In this document: piece by piece, positions 54,076 through 64,000 of the stretch
Numbering within the stretch: the stretch's first letter is position 1
Layout of the letters: every line of letters starts with the position of its first letter
Source: an uncultured Bartonella sp.
Lineage (GTDB): Bacteria; Pseudomonadota; Alphaproteobacteria; Rhizobiales; Rhizobiaceae
Direction of reading: 5' to 3'
Assembly (NCBI GenBank): GCA_946478665.1
Contig: CAMLCZ010000005.1
Span: forward strand, 1 to 64,000
Length of the DNA: 64,000 nucleotides
Program-made: the position numbers and the translations under genes
Notes under the pieces: generated by a model
Told to the model about the DNA's origin: nothing
The model's input: only the letters and a program-made list of their open reading frames with translations
Database searches by the model: none

Positions 54076-55194
54076 TTAAGCTCCGTGGAACTCTCTGATA
54101 GCTTTAATAACTTTATCTTGATCTTGTTTTTCAAGATATGGATGCATAGGCAAACTCAAAACATGATTAGCAGCACGCTCTGAAACAGGTAAGCCTTCTG
54201 CAGCTTGTGGGTAATGCCTATAAGCAACCTGCAAATGCAGAGGTTTTATATAGTAAATCATGCTTGGAATACCGGCATTTTGCAAATGAGCCTTTAAACC
54301 ATCACGATCTTCAACCTCGATTGTATATTGGGCAAAAGCCGACCGCGTGTTCTTCGCTAACACTGGAACTTTGACAAGATCTTGCAAACCTTCAGCATAA
54401 CGCTCGCCCACAACGGCTCTTTTTTCCATCTCATCTTCAAGAATTTCGAGCTTGTGTATCAATATGGCAGCCTGAATTGTATCAAGTCTGGAATTTACAC
54501 CAATACGAACATTGTCATATTGTGTTTCGCCTTTGCCGTGGAAATAGATGGAACGCAAACGCTCTGCCAAATCATCATCATCAGTAAACATTGCGCCGCC
54601 ATCACCATAACAGCCAAGAGGCTTAGCAGGATAGAAGCTTGTAGCACCGACATTACCAAATGCGCCACACATTGCATTGTCATGCTTACCGCCTATTGAT
54701 TGTGCGGCATCTTCTATAACAAAAAGATTTTCTTTTGCTGCTATGGCTGAAATTTCCTGATAGTTTGCCGGCAGGCCAAACAAATCAACAGGAATAATAG
54801 CCCGTGGTGTCAAACGGCCTTCCTTTTTGATCATCGCAATTGCTTCGACCAATTTTTTCGGATCCATATTGTAGGTGTCTGGCAAAATATCGACAAATAC
54901 TGGCTCAGCACCAACAAGAGCCACAACTTCAGCTGTTGCAGCAAAGGTGAAACTTGGGCAGAAAACAGCATCGCCCGGCCCGATATTTTCTGCCATAAGA
55001 GGCATCATCAGTGCATCGGTACCATTTGCACAGCCAATAACGTGTTTAACACCAACATAGTCTGCTAAACGTTTTTCAAACTCTGCAACTTCAGGACCAA
55101 GAATATATTTCCCGCTTTCAACCACTTGGGCGATAGCGGAATTGATTTTGTCTTTAATACGCGCACGCTGCGCTCCAAGATCTATAAACTGCAT
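54076..55194 (-). CDS. DegT/DnrJ/EryC1 sugar aminotransferase, GnnB-like
   Basis: PLP-dependent sugar nucleotide aminotransferase of 372 residues. It has MQFIDLGAQRARIKDKI, GCANGTDALMM, FVIEDAAQSIGGK, and the PLP Lys in TSFYPAKPLGCYGDGGA. With the oxidoreductase gene 119 bases upstream it makes the pair that turns UDP-GlcNAc into UDP-GlcNAc3N (GnnA, GnnB) for 2,3-diaminoglucose lipid A, known from Bartonella and Brucella; a WbpE/WlbC role in O-antigen sugar synthesis is the alternative. TGGAG precedes the ATG. Confidence 0.85.
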   Translation of the reverse strand: MQFIDLGAQRARIKDKINSAIAQVVESGKYILGPEVAEFEKRLADYVGVKHVIGCANGTDALMMPLMAENIGPGDAVFCPSFTFAATAEVVALVGAEPVFVDILPDTYNMDPKKLVEAIAMIKKEGRLTPRAIIPVDLFGLPANYQEISAIAAKENLFVIEDAAQSIGGKHDNAMCGAFGNVGATSFYPAKPLGCYGDGGAMFTDDDDLAERLRSIYFHGKGETQYDNVRIGVNSRLDTIQAAILIHKLEILEDEMEKRAVVGERYAEGLQDLVKVPVLAKNTRSAFAQYTIEVEDRDGLKAHLQNAGIPSMIYYIKPLHLQVAYRHYPQAAEGLPVSERAANHVLSLPMHPYLEKQDQDKVIKAIREFHGA

Positions 55195-55313
55195 ATTAAC
55201 TCCATTGCTATCCGCTTTAAAACCACCGAATCATATTAACTCAATTGAATATAGTAATAATTCTCTGTGTCAGATTTATATAATCAAAGTTAAGCGATCG
55301 ATGTAAGGGGTTT

Positions 55314-56276
55314 CTATTTTTTTGCACCGTGATGAACGCTTCCAGCCGTTAATATGCGCAATACACCAATAGCTTCATCGCCATTTGTTCTCGGTTCTTC
55401 ACGTGTTTCAATACAATGAATAAAATGTTGTAATTCGCGCGTAAGCGGCATTGCTTCTTCCGTTGCGATATATTCTGGCTCATCGGCGGTAAAAGCCCAC
55501 TGATTATTATCTTGCCAAACTTCAAACCGATAAATCGCTAACTTGCGCTCCCACGGTTCCACATCATCAAACACCGCCATGGCTTTTGTCCCAACCACCG
55601 TTAAACGGCGCTCACGATATGGATTTAACCGCGAAGCGAAAAGGTGGCTGCGCATACCATTTGGAAATGTCATATGAACATGGGCAAAATCGGAAAGCTG
55701 ATCGATAATCGCTGCCCCTTCTCCACGAACTTCACTTGGCTCACATTTGGTTAAAGCCAAAATCATGGAAAGGTCGTGTGGCGCCAAATCCCATAGCGCA
55801 TCACTTTCAGTGTGGAATTTTCCTAACCCTAAACGGTGCGCATGAATATACCGCACATCGCCCAGAACGCCTTCATTGACCAATTCCAAAAGTTTTTCAA
55901 ATGCAGGATGATAACGCAAGACATGGCCAACCATAAAAATGCGTTTATTCTCTCTTGCAATCCTTACCTCACGCTCTGCATCTGCAACATTCAAAGCTAT
56001 CGGTTTTTCAACAAGAACATCTTTACCGTTTTCAACCGCGCGTATGGCATTCGCTGCATGGAATTGCGGCGGTAATGCAAAAACCATTGCATCAATGTCT
56101 TTTCGGGTAAAAACGTCTTCAACCGGTATAGCTTCAACATCGTGTTCAGCTGCAAACCCTTCCGCCCGATGCGCATTAACATCGGAAACAGCTGCAAGCG
56201 CTCCTAAACTTTTTAAGGTGCGTATGTGATTACTCCCCCAGTAACCACATCCTAAAACTGCTATGCGTGGCGCCAT
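55314..56276 (-). CDS. Gfo/Idh/MocA oxidoreductase, GnnA-like
   Basis: NAD-dependent sugar nucleotide dehydrogenase of 320 residues. The Rossmann motif is VLGCGYWGSNHIRTL, the EKP motif is LVEKPIALN, and the substrate-side segment is ALWDLAPHDLSMILAL with catalytic-type His. It would oxidise C3 of UDP-GlcNAc to a 3-keto sugar for the adjacent aminotransferase. The WlbA/WbpB family is similar; GnnA is preferred because no other O-antigen genes are nearby. Confidence 0.85.
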   Translation of the reverse strand: MAPRIAVLGCGYWGSNHIRTLKSLGALAAVSDVNAHRAEGFAAEHDVEAIPVEDVFTRKDIDAMVFALPPQFHAANAIRAVENGKDVLVEKPIALNVADAEREVRIARENKRIFMVGHVLRYHPAFEKLLELVNEGVLGDVRYIHAHRLGLGKFHTESDALWDLAPHDLSMILALTKCEPSEVRGEGAAIIDQLSDFAHVHMTFPNGMRSHLFASRLNPYRERRLTVVGTKAMAVFDDVEPWERKLAIYRFEVWQDNNQWAFTADEPEYIATEEAMPLTRELQHFIHCIETREEPRTNGDEAIGVLRILTAGSVHHGAKK

Positions 56277-56448
56277 TGTCTATGCCTTATACTCTAATTC
56301 TAATGCTAAAAAAGCAATGTAATATTAGTTCAATATCGGTGATGAGCGTCAATGACAAGAGAAAAGGTTGAACACGACGCTTGACAGAACGACATACAAC
56401 ACTTTATATCGCCGCTACAGCTTATTGTTTTGGAAATAAGTGGTTTGT

Positions 56449-56525
56449 GGCGGAGTAGCTCAGTAGGTTAGAGCAGAGGAATCATAATCCTTGTGTCGGG
56501 GGTTCGAATCCCTCCTCCGCTACCA
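56449..56525 (+). tRNA. tRNA-Met (CAT)
   Basis: Complete 77-base cloverleaf with encoded CCA: acceptor GGCGGAG/CTCCGCT (one G-U pair), D arm GCTC/GAGC, anticodon loop ATCATAA giving CAT, variable loop GTGTC, T arm with TTCGAAT. The anticodon stem and loop match elongator tRNA-Met of alphaproteobacteria rather than tRNA-Ile2 or the initiator. Confidence 0.93.
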
Positions 56526-56976
56526 ATTTCTTTTCAAGTTAAAAATTTATTTATGCTTATTTCTTCCCAAGTTTGGAAATGCGTTATAGCATTAGCTTTA
56601 TAAAAGCAGAAATTCATCAATTATTATAACTTGTTAGCCAAATCAGCTTTATGGACAATCGGGCTTATTAAGGTCAAACATCGCATGACTGCAATTCTTG
56701 AAAATGTCTTTTCTATCGCTGTTCTCAATTTAAGGTGAAACGTTGAATGGGCGAATAACGCATGAAAATAGCGTTAGATAAGCAAGTTTTTCATTATTTA
56801 TTATCAACAGAATCAGATCGATCAATTATCTGTCATTGAGTAACGTGCCAATTACTTCTGATCGTATTCTTATGTCTTTTATTGGTGCTATTAGCGCTGT
56901 ATATGCGCTAATATAGAAAGCCGACGAATTTTACCATCGTGCAGCGGTAAAATGGAAATAATGTAGAGAATTTTAA
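56526..56976. other. Region upstream of fhs
   Basis: About 450 bases without a gene. Two inverted repeats lie close to fhs: ATTAGCGC/GCGCTAAT (56890-56897 and 56905-56912) and ATTTTACC/GGTAAAAT (56928-56935 and 56946-56953). They may be operators or 5' UTR hairpins. Confidence 0.5.
56890..56953 (+). promoter_or_regulatory. Two inverted repeats in the fhs leader
   Basis: The stems have 7- and 10-base loops and end 23 bases before the fhs ATG. No known riboswitch was recognised. Confidence 0.35.
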
Positions 56977-58650
56977 ATGAACCCAACTGATATCGAAATT
57001 GCCCGTGCAGCCAAGAAATTGCCTATCGGTGAAATTGCCAAAAAACTTGATATTCCATATGAAAGTTTGATTCCTTACGGCCATGATAAAGCAAAAATAA
57101 GTGCGCCATTTATTGAAAGCTTAAAGAATAAAAAAGATGGAAAACTTATCCTTGTAACCGCAATTAACCCTACCCCTGCTGGTGAAGGAAAAACCACAAC
57201 ATCAGTTGGGCTGACAGATGCGCTCAATAAAATAGGTAAAAAAGCAATAGCTGCTTTGCGTGAACCATCTTTAGGGCCAAGTTTTGGAATGAAAGGCGGT
57301 GCTGCTGGTGGTGGTTACGCTCAGGTCATTCCGATGGAAGATCTAAATCTGCATTTTACCGGTGATTTTCATGCGATTACCTCGGCACACAATCTTCTCG
57401 CAGCCATGGTTGATAACCATATCTATTGGGGAAATGAGCAAAAAATTGATTCGCGCCGTGTAACATGGAAACGCGTTGAAGACATGAACGACCGTGCATT
57501 GCGTGATGTTGTTATATCTTTGGGAGGCGTAAAAAATGGCTTTCCACGCCAAAGCGGTTTCGATATCACAGTTGCATCAGAAATCATGGCAATCCTTTGT
57601 CTTTCCAGCAATCTGGCTGATCTTACCGAAAAATTGGGAAAAATTATTATTGGATACCGGCATGATAAAACAGCCGTCACAGCATCAGACCTTCATGCCG
57701 AAGGCGCTATGGCCGTTTTATTAAAAGATGCGATACAACCCAATCTTGTACAAACCTTGGAAAATAATCCGGTTCTTATTCACGGTGGTCCGTTTGCCAA
57801 TATTGCACATGGCTGCAACTCTATGATTGCAACAAAAGCAGCGCTAAAACTTGCAGACTATATTGTCACTGAAGCTGGATTTGGCGCTGATTTGGGTGCA
57901 GAAAAGTTTTTTGATATTAAATGCCGAAAAGCCGGTATTGCACCAAATGCAGTTGTTATTGTCGCAACAATTCGTGCTCTCAAAATGAACGGCGGTGTAA
58001 AAAAGCCCGATCTTGCCGCTGAAAATATTGATGCGCTTAAAAGCGGTTCAGCCAATCTTATACGGCATATTTCCAATATCGAAAAATACGGTTTACCAGT
58101 TATTGTCGCTATTAATTATTTTAATTCCGATACAGAAAAAGAGATTAAGACATTAACCGACATTGTTGCCAATACAGGACATCGTGCAATTCTATGCCAT
58201 CATTGGGAAAAGGGAAGCGCTGGAGCAACAGAGCTTGCCCAGCATGTGGTTGATGTCATCGACGAAAACAATAGTAAATTTAAGCCAATTTATGAAGATA
58301 ATCTTTCTTTGAGCGAGAAAATTCAAACCATTGTCAAAGAGATTTATCATGGTCGCGAAGCGATAATACCCGAGACGATCAAGAACCAGCTAAAAGAATG
58401 GGAAGATGCAGGTTACCGCAATTTACCGGTCTGTATGGCAAAAACACAATATTCTTTTTCTGCTGACCCTGCCCTTCTCGGAGCGCCAGAAAACTTTGAT
58501 ATTCCAGTACGAGAAGTAAGATTATGTGCTGGTGCTGGATTTATCGTAGTCATCTGTGGGGATATCATGACAATGCCGGGACTTCCGAGAGTGCCAATGG
58601 CAGAGAAAATATTTATTAACGCGAATGGACAGATTGAAGGTCTTTCGTAA
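56977..58650 (+). CDS. fhs: Formate-tetrahydrofolate ligase
   Basis: Fhs of 557 residues makes 10-formyl-THF from formate, THF and ATP for purine and fMet-tRNA synthesis. The P-loop is [14 protein letters not shown]; other family segments are [24 protein letters not shown] and [20 protein letters not shown]. Length is normal. It is a single-gene unit with a strong terminator. Confidence 0.97.
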   Translation: MNPTDIEIARAAKKLPIGEIAKKLDIPYESLIPYGHDKAKISAPFIESLKNKKDGKLILVTAINPTPAGEGKTTTSVGLTDALNKIGKKAIAALREPSLGPSFGMKGGAAGGGYAQVIPMEDLNLHFTGDFHAITSAHNLLAAMVDNHIYWGNEQKIDSRRVTWKRVEDMNDRALRDVVISLGGVKNGFPRQSGFDITVASEIMAILCLSSNLADLTEKLGKIIIGYRHDKTAVTASDLHAEGAMAVLLKDAIQPNLVQTLENNPVLIHGGPFANIAHGCNSMIATKAALKLADYIVTEAGFGADLGAEKFFDIKCRKAGIAPNAVVIVATIRALKMNGGVKKPDLAAENIDALKSGSANLIRHISNIEKYGLPVIVAINYFNSDTEKEIKTLTDIVANTGHRAILCHHWEKGSAGATELAQHVVDVIDENNSKFKPIYEDNLSLSEKIQTIVKEIYHGREAIIPETIKNQLKEWEDAGYRNLPVCMAKTQYSFSADPALLGAPENFDIPVREVRLCAGAGFIVVICGDIMTMPGLPRVPMAEKIFINANGQIEGLS

Positions 58651-58717
58651 ACGCGAATAAATTTTTCAGGTTAAAATCCCCCACAGTAAAAATTACAAAA
58701 ATAAAAACTTCAATAAT

Positions 58718-58750
58718 AAAACCCCGGTGAAAACCGGGGTTTTATTTTAT
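58718..58750. terminator. Bidirectional terminator between fhs and bepE
   Basis: Perfect 11-bp stem AAAACCCCGGT / ACCGGGGTTTT (58718-58728 and 58733-58743) with a T-rich tail on both strands, between convergent genes. Confidence 0.92.
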
Positions 58751-58772
58751 CTTTTAACTGACAATAAAATAA

Positions 58773-61700
58773 TCAGTTGGCTTTTACCGGCGTACCGCTA
58801 CTGCCTTCCTGCGCGCTTCCCGTTGCTTGTGTATCAGAGCCACCTGTACGAGATGCCCGATTACCACTAAACAAGCGGTAGAACATAGGAATGAAGAAGG
58901 TTGCAACGCACGTTGCCGCGAGCATACCGCCAATAACACCAGTACCAATCGCATGACGGCTTGCCGAACCCGCGCCTGTTGATCTTGCAAGAGGAACAAC
59001 ACCCAAAATAAACGCAAGTGATGTCATAACAATAGGACGGAAACGCAAACGAGCTGCCGAAAGTGCTGCTTCAATAGCAGACTTACCGCTTTCACGTTCA
59101 ATGACCGCAAACTCGACAATCAGAATAGCATTCTTAGCCGCAAGTCCAACCAACGTAACCAATCCGATCTGGAAATAAACGTCGTTGCTGAGGCCACGAA
59201 GATATGTGAATGTCAATGCACCGGCAATTGCGAAAGGCACTGCCGTAACAACTGCAAATGGCAAGCTCCAACGTTCATATTGTGCTGCAAGAATGAGGAA
59301 CACCATGATGATACCGAATATCATCGCAGTAGAACCGGCACCACCAGCAACAACTTCCTGATAGGCAGATCCTGTCCATGCAATCTGATAGGTATTTGGT
59401 AGCACCTGATTTGCAACTTCGGTCATAGCTTTGATTGCATCACCAGATGTGTAACCATTACCTGGGTTACCCATGATCTTTGTAGCATAGAACGCATTGA
59501 AACGTTCAAGCTGATCCGCACCCGTAATACGCTTGGTTCTAACCAAGGCATTGAGTGGGATCATCTTACCTGAATTGGATCTTACGAAGACCTGCTTAAT
59601 ATCTTCTGCACTTTTACGGAATTCACCTTCGGATTGTATCTTAACCTGATAGTTACGACCATAAAGCGTAAAATCGTTGATATAGATATTACCGAATGTT
59701 GCTGAAAGCGCATCATAGATCGAGTTGATTGGCACATCCATAGCACGTGCTTTTACACGATCAACGTGGAAATCATAGGTAGGCACGTTTGGATCAAACG
59801 TTGTACGGACACTTTGCAATTCTGGACGCTGATTTGCAGCGTTAACCAGTTTCATTGTCATCGTATAGAGATCAGCGATTGACCCACCACTACGGTCTTG
59901 CAAGTACAATTCAAAACCACCTGTTGTCGAAAGACCAGTAATCGGTGGTGGATTGAAAGCAATTGTCACACCGTCTTTAATGCCCGATGCCATACCAACA
60001 ACTTTAGGTGCGATAACACGTGCATCATCTTCCGGATTAGGTCTATCTTTCCAGTCCTTGAACATGACGAACATTGCACCTGTACTGGTTTTCAAACCAC
60101 CAGATAGGAGGTCATAACCAGAAATTTCAGCAATATTGTCAACAGCAGGATTAGAATGAAGAATTTCATATGCCTGATCTATAACACCTGATGTTCTCTC
60201 AAGAGACGAAGCAGAAGGCAAAATTGATACTGCTAGAATATATCCCTGATCCTCATCTGGAACCAATGAGCTTGGAACCTTTTCAAACATAAACACTGCA
60301 AAAGCGCAGACAGCCAAGAATACGATAATACCTGCCCATATTCTATGGACAAAAAAGTCCACGCCAACAACATAAGCATCCGTAATTTTCTGGAAAAAAT
60401 TATTGAACATACGGAATGGAGCAATTGGCTCTTTATGGGATGGTTTCAGCAATATTGCGCAGAGTGCCGGTGTCAGGGTTAAGGCAACAGTACCTGAAAT
60501 AACAACAGAAATTGCAATTGTAACAGCAAATTGTTGGTACATCACGCCAGCCATGCCGCCCATAAATGAAACGGGAATAAACACGGCACACAGCACAAGC
60601 ACAATAGCGATAACCGGTCCGGTAACTTCACTCATCGACTTAACAGCAGCATCATGCGGTGAAAGTTTTTCTTCCGACATAACGCGTTCGACGTTTTCCA
60701 ACACCACAATCGCGTCGTCAACAACAATACCGATAGCCAGAACCAATCCAAACAGGGTCAACATATTGATCGAGAAACCAAGCACGTAAATACCTGCAAA
60801 CGTACCGATAATCGAGATTGGCACCGCAATAATTGGAATAAGTGTCGCTCGCCAGTTTTGCAAGAAAATGAACACAACAACAATCACGAGCAAGATAGCT
60901 TCAATGAAGGTGTGGATCACTTCTTCAACAGAAACCTGAATGAATTTTGTCGTATCATATGGTACTGAATATTCTATTCCTGGAGGGAACGCGACTTTCA
61001 GTTCACTCATACGCTTTTTAATAGCATCCATGGTTGCAAGCGCATTGGCACCTGGTTGCAAGAACAGCATAATTGGCACCATAGGGCTGCCGTTCAATTT
61101 TGAATCAACAAAATACTGCTGTGCACCAAGCTCTATTCTTGCAACATCCTTGAGCCGCAAAGCAGCACCAGTATCATCAGATTGCAAGATGATTTCGCCG
61201 AATTCTTCGGCAGTTACCAAACGTCCCTGTGTGGTCGCTGAATAGGTAAATGCGCCGTCAATATCAGGCTTTTCACCAATACGACCAACTGGATATTGGT
61301 TGTTTTGCTCTTTCACAGAGTTAATGACATCCGTTGGTGTCAAATTATATTGAGCAAGCTTATCCGGACGGAGCCAGATACGCATTGAATAGTCAATATT
61401 ACCCAAAACCTGAGCATCACCAACACCCGGAATACGCTTTAAATCGTCAACAACGTTGAGAAGTGCATAGTTACCAACATAAGTTCTGTCATACGCACTG
61501 TTGGTTGACCGCATGGCGACCAAACCCAAAATGGATGATGAACGTTTATCAGCAACAACGCCTAAGCGTTGAACCTCTTGCGGCAACGTAGTTAACGCAC
61601 GTTGAACACGGTTGTTAACATTAATCGTTGCCTGATCTGGATCAGTTCCTAGGGCAAAAGTAACTGTTATCTGCAATGTTCCAGAAGCATTACTGGTCGA

Positions 61701-61940
61701 TTGCATATAAATCATATCTTCCACACCGTTGATTTTTTGTTCCAATGGAACAGCAACGGTTTGAGCGACAGTTTCCGCACTCGCACCTGGATATTGCGCA
61801 CTGACAACAACCTGAGGCGGCAGCAGATCAGGATATTGGGCGACTGGCAATATGCGCATACATACGAAGCCGGCCAATACGATGATGATTGAAATAACCG
61901 ACGCGAAAACTGGCCGATTAATAAAAAAGCTATAGCTCAT
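58773..61940 (-). CDS. bepE: RND multidrug efflux permease (BepE/AcrB-like)
   Basis: Inner-membrane HAE1 RND pump of 1055 residues, trimeric and proton driven. The start [23 protein letters not shown], the helix-4 segment [23 protein letters not shown] with the Asp pair, FIPVSFMGG and [14 protein letters not shown] are standard. Length is full. It overlaps the adaptor gene by 4 bases (ATGA). The symbol follows Brucella BepDE; BepG or AcrB orthology is not excluded. No outer membrane TolC-type gene is in the window. Confidence 0.95.
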   Translation of the reverse strand: MSYSFFINRPVFASVISIIIVLAGFVCMRILPVAQYPDLLPPQVVVSAQYPGASAETVAQTVAVPLEQKINGVEDMIYMQSTSNASGTLQITVTFALGTDPDQATINVNNRVQRALTTLPQEVQRLGVVADKRSSSILGLVAMRSTNSAYDRTYVGNYALLNVVDDLKRIPGVGDAQVLGNIDYSMRIWLRPDKLAQYNLTPTDVINSVKEQNNQYPVGRIGEKPDIDGAFTYSATTQGRLVTAEEFGEIILQSDDTGAALRLKDVARIELGAQQYFVDSKLNGSPMVPIMLFLQPGANALATMDAIKKRMSELKVAFPPGIEYSVPYDTTKFIQVSVEEVIHTFIEAILLVIVVVFIFLQNWRATLIPIIAVPISIIGTFAGIYVLGFSINMLTLFGLVLAIGIVVDDAIVVLENVERVMSEEKLSPHDAAVKSMSEVTGPVIAIVLVLCAVFIPVSFMGGMAGVMYQQFAVTIAISVVISGTVALTLTPALCAILLKPSHKEPIAPFRMFNNFFQKITDAYVVGVDFFVHRIWAGIIVFLAVCAFAVFMFEKVPSSLVPDEDQGYILAVSILPSASSLERTSGVIDQAYEILHSNPAVDNIAEISGYDLLSGGLKTSTGAMFVMFKDWKDRPNPEDDARVIAPKVVGMASGIKDGVTIAFNPPPITGLSTTGGFELYLQDRSGGSIADLYTMTMKLVNAANQRPELQSVRTTFDPNVPTYDFHVDRVKARAMDVPINSIYDALSATFGNIYINDFTLYGRNYQVKIQSEGEFRKSAEDIKQVFVRSNSGKMIPLNALVRTKRITGADQLERFNAFYATKIMGNPGNGYTSGDAIKAMTEVANQVLPNTYQIAWTGSAYQEVVAGGAGSTAMIFGIIMVFLILAAQYERWSLPFAVVTAVPFAIAGALTFTYLRGLSNDVYFQIGLVTLVGLAAKNAILIVEFAVIERESGKSAIEAALSAARLRFRPIVMTSLAFILGVVPLARSTGAGSASRHAIGTGVIGGMLAATCVATFFIPMFYRLFSGNRASRTGGSDTQATGSAQEGSSGTPVKAN

Positions 61941-63280
61941 TGTGCGGGCCCCGAAGTTTTGTCATTGCCCCCATTGGCAGGCGCTGGCTTATCCTCGGTT
62001 ACTTGAACCATAAGGGCTTTTCCTGGAGGAACGCGCATCATACCTTGTTCAATATACACTTGCCCCTCGGTGACAACTTCGTCACCGTCTTTCAGACCTT
62101 CTACACTCTTGGCGGTATCCTGCCCGTCAACGGTTGCATCTGCAAGCAACCAGTCGCCGTTTTGCATTTTACGGACAGCTTTAACGGGACGTTGTTCTAC
62201 AGCCATAAGTCTGCCAGCATCCTGTGCATTTGCACCTGGTGCTGGAGCCTTATTATCATTGGCTGGTGCGCCATTTGCCGGCGCTCCGGCGCCTGCACCT
62301 TCTGGCTTTTTCAACACATAGACAAATTGACCATTGCTGGTTTGCATCAATGCGGATTCTGGAATTGTAATGGCATTTGCCATTTTTATGCCAGTCACCG
62401 TAACGCGAACAAACATACCCGGAACCAATCTACGATCAGGATTTGGGATAACAGCACGTGCGCCCAATGTACCTGTTTGTTTGTCAATCGTTGGCGATGT
62501 GAAATCTACGGTACCTTGTTGCGGATAATCGACACCTTCACCGAGGCGAACCGTGATTTTAAGATTATCTATCTTCTCACCACGTTTTTGCATTTCTTGC
62601 ATTAAACCACGGATTTGCTGATATTCACCATCAGCAAATGAGAAGTTCACATAGGTAGGATCCAATTGTGTAATCGTGGTCAACAGACTGGATGATGGAT
62701 CTGTTCCGATCAATGAACCCTCTGAAACAGCTTCACGACTGGTCAATCCACTAATTGGCGCTGTAACCTTAGTATATTCAAGGTTAAGCTCAGCGGTACG
62801 CAACTCGGCTTTGGCCTGCATCAGCGTTGCCTGATCGGCATCACGCTTGGCAAAAGCCTGATCTCGTTGCGATGTTGATTGAACTTTCTGTTTCACCAAT
62901 TCTTCAGCACGATCAGCATCACGCACGGCCTGATCATAATTGGCTTGAGCCTGAGCAACTTGTGCCCGTGCCGAAGCAACCGCTGCTTCATATTTATCTG
63001 GGTCTATCTCAAACAGAACGTCGCCCTGTTTGACTTCAGAACCTTCAACAAAATTACGATGCAATAAAATACCGCCGACACGCGCACGAACTTCCGTTTC
63101 ACGGTAAGCAACGACACGTGCAGCATATTCATAATTGATAGGTATCTCTGTTGCATGAATAACTTTTCCGCTCACTTTCGATGGCGGAGGCATATGCGGC
63201 TCCTCTTTGCCACAGGCAGCGAGCCCGAAAGACAGTGTACCGATAACGAGACCGGCTGAGAGTTTGTTAAATAGTGTCAT
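61937..63280 (-). CDS. bepD: RND efflux periplasmic adaptor lipoprotein (BepD/AcrA-like)
   Basis: Adaptor of 447 residues linking the RND pump to an outer membrane channel. It has a lipoprotein signal with lipobox FGLAAC (about residue 23), lipoyl half-motifs ([24 protein letters not shown] and [20 protein letters not shown]), a coiled-coil hairpin between them, and a beta-barrel domain. An Ala/Gly/Pro/Asn-rich insert lies at about 330-360 ([20 protein letters not shown]), longer than in AcrA. It is transcribed divergently from the TetR gene. Confidence 0.95.
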   Translation of the reverse strand: MTLFNKLSAGLVIGTLSFGLAACGKEEPHMPPPSKVSGKVIHATEIPINYEYAARVVAYRETEVRARVGGILLHRNFVEGSEVKQGDVLFEIDPDKYEAAVASARAQVAQAQANYDQAVRDADRAEELVKQKVQSTSQRDQAFAKRDADQATLMQAKAELRTAELNLEYTKVTAPISGLTSREAVSEGSLIGTDPSSSLLTTITQLDPTYVNFSFADGEYQQIRGLMQEMQKRGEKIDNLKITVRLGEGVDYPQQGTVDFTSPTIDKQTGTLGARAVIPNPDRRLVPGMFVRVTVTGIKMANAITIPESALMQTSNGQFVYVLKKPEGAGAGAPANGAPANDNKAPAPGANAQDAGRLMAVEQRPVKAVRKMQNGDWLLADATVDGQDTAKSVEGLKDGDEVVTEGQVYIEQGMMRVPPGKALMVQVTEDKPAPANGGNDKTSGPAQ

Positions 63281-63321
63281 ATGGTGTCAGACCTTGATTT
63301 TTATTCGTGTCCGGTAAAATA

Positions 63322-63345
63322 TACATACATGAATGAATGTAAATA
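63322..63345. promoter_or_regulatory. AcrR-like operator between bepD and the TetR gene
   Basis: A 24-base site beginning TACATACATGAATGAATGTA forms an imperfect palindrome (TACAT...ATGTA). It strongly resembles the E. coli AcrR operator as I recall it, and sits in the 182-base divergent promoter region. Confidence 0.6.
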
Positions 63346-63462
63346 GCCAAATGGCTCATAAACATATAATATCAGTAATATTATGGCGTCACAACCAAGT
63401 TACAACATAGATCATTCGTTTTTCCGTTAAGATTAACGTGATCGTTAAAGGGAACTGAATAT

Positions 63463-64000
63463 ATGCGACGGACAAAATCCGCTGCGGCAGAAACGCGGGA
63501 AACTATTCTAGATGCTGCTGAGCTTGTTTTTTTGGATAAAGGCGTTTCGCAAACGTCTCTGAATGATATTGCCAAGCGTGCCGGTGTTACGCGCGGCGCA
63601 ATCTATTTTCATTTTCGTGATAAGCTTGCCATCTATAATGCCATTATCGACCGAATAAAATTTCCCCAAGAAGAGCTGATCGACGAAGTAAAAAGAAATG
63701 ATTCGGTCAATCCGATAGATGTGTTGGAAAATTCTGCTTGTTCGTGTTTAGAACGATTTGTTGAAGACGACCATCAGCAGCGCGTTATGACAATCATTAC
63801 CTTGCGTTGTGAATATGTTGAAGAATTTTCAGAAGTCATATTTCGTTTACGCAAAGCACATGCAGGTATGTTGGATTTGTTTATTCGATTGTTTCGCGTT
63901 GCCCAATCCCGGCAAATGCTCGCTGATGATTGGTCACCGGAAGATGCCGCCCGCGTTCTTGTTTCCATCGTTGTCGGTATGCTGCATGAATGGTTGAATT
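63463..64000 (+). CDS. TetR/AcrR-family repressor (BepR-like), cut by window end
   Basis: First ~179 codons of a TetR regulator, open at the right edge. The N-terminal helix-turn-helix (AAETRETILDAAELVFLDKGVSQTSLNDIAKRAGVTRGAIYFHFRDK) is typical of the AcrR/TtgR group that represses RND pumps and responds to pump substrates. AAAGGAACTGA precedes the ATG at 63463. Its position divergent from bepDE matches BepR in Brucella; the symbol is withheld because the C-terminus is missing. Confidence 0.92.
   Translation, partial: MRRTKSAAAETRETILDAAELVFLDKGVSQTSLNDIAKRAGVTRGAIYFHFRDKLAIYNAIIDRIKFPQEELIDEVKRNDSVNPIDVLENSACSCLERFVEDDHQQRVMTIITLRCEYVEEFSEVIFRLRKAHAGMLDLFIRLFRVAQSRQMLADDWSPEDAARVLVSIVVGMLHEWLN

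Noticed and set aside
1..64000. CRISPR arrays, insertion sequences, prophage or rRNA genes
   Set aside because: No regularly spaced repeats, transposase, integrase or rRNA sequence was recognised on either strand.

Overview
The window looks like chromosomal DNA of an alphaproteobacterium of the order Hyphomicrobiales (Rhizobiales), probably of the Bartonellaceae/Brucellaceae side. The sequence is AT-rich, yet the gene content and order are typical of that group: the sciP, fliJ, ctrA, chpT, eipA cell-cycle block, petABC followed by apt, lgt-midA-pgeF, the moxR-DUF58-DUF4159 operon, and a BepDE-type RND pump with a divergent TetR gene. It keeps trpE(G), leuA, hemF and a choline importer. As I understand it, blood-borne Bartonella have lost much of such biosynthesis, so a gut-symbiont or otherwise less reduced relative is my inference. 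No phage, IS element, CRISPR array or plasmid gene was recognised.

Layout. 0-5 kb: an MBL-fold hydrolase, an OmpR/EnvZ-type two-component pair, and small conserved genes (DUF3008, CsaA, YbjN, UbiK). 5-15 kb: lgt, midA and pgeF (envelope and respiratory assembly), prs, a HerA-like ATPase, rplY, pth, an L,D-transpeptidase and ychF. 15-24.7 kb: apt and petABC (cytochrome bc1), an ABC exporter, trmL, hemF, cca and a Nudix CoA pyrophosphatase. 24.8-31.7 kb: the moxR, DUF58, DUF4159 and large membrane-protein operon. 32-36 kb: ompW behind a perfect FNR box, a phosphoesterase, and leuA with an unusual leader. 36-41.7 kb: Nudix, CDF transporter, trpE(G) behind a clear trpL attenuator, a candidate small RNA, and an Rsm22-type protein. 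41.7-47 kb: a choline ABC importer in which the binding protein and permease are one polypeptide, a SpoU methylase and mnmA. 47-52 kb: the CtrA block. 52-58.7 kb: a purine permease, a GnnA/GnnB-like pair likely making the diamino sugar of lipid A, tRNA-Met(CAT) and fhs. 58.7-64 kb: an RND pump and its TetR regulator, which is cut by the window end.

The regulatory DNA is the most informative part. It holds two Irr-type (ICE) boxes at matching positions before hemF and petA, an FNR box before ompW, CtrA half-sites and GANTC methylation sites before ctrA, an AcrR-like operator in the bepD/tetR gap, the trp attenuator, and a GC-rich leader ORF with two mutually exclusive helices before leuA. A small RNA with its own near-consensus promoter and terminator lies upstream of trpL. 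Several intergenic stretches hold decayed short-period tandem repeats or a duplicated gene end.

I found no clearly new multi-gene system. The best leads are the leuA leader, the small RNA and the ChoX-ChoW fusion.
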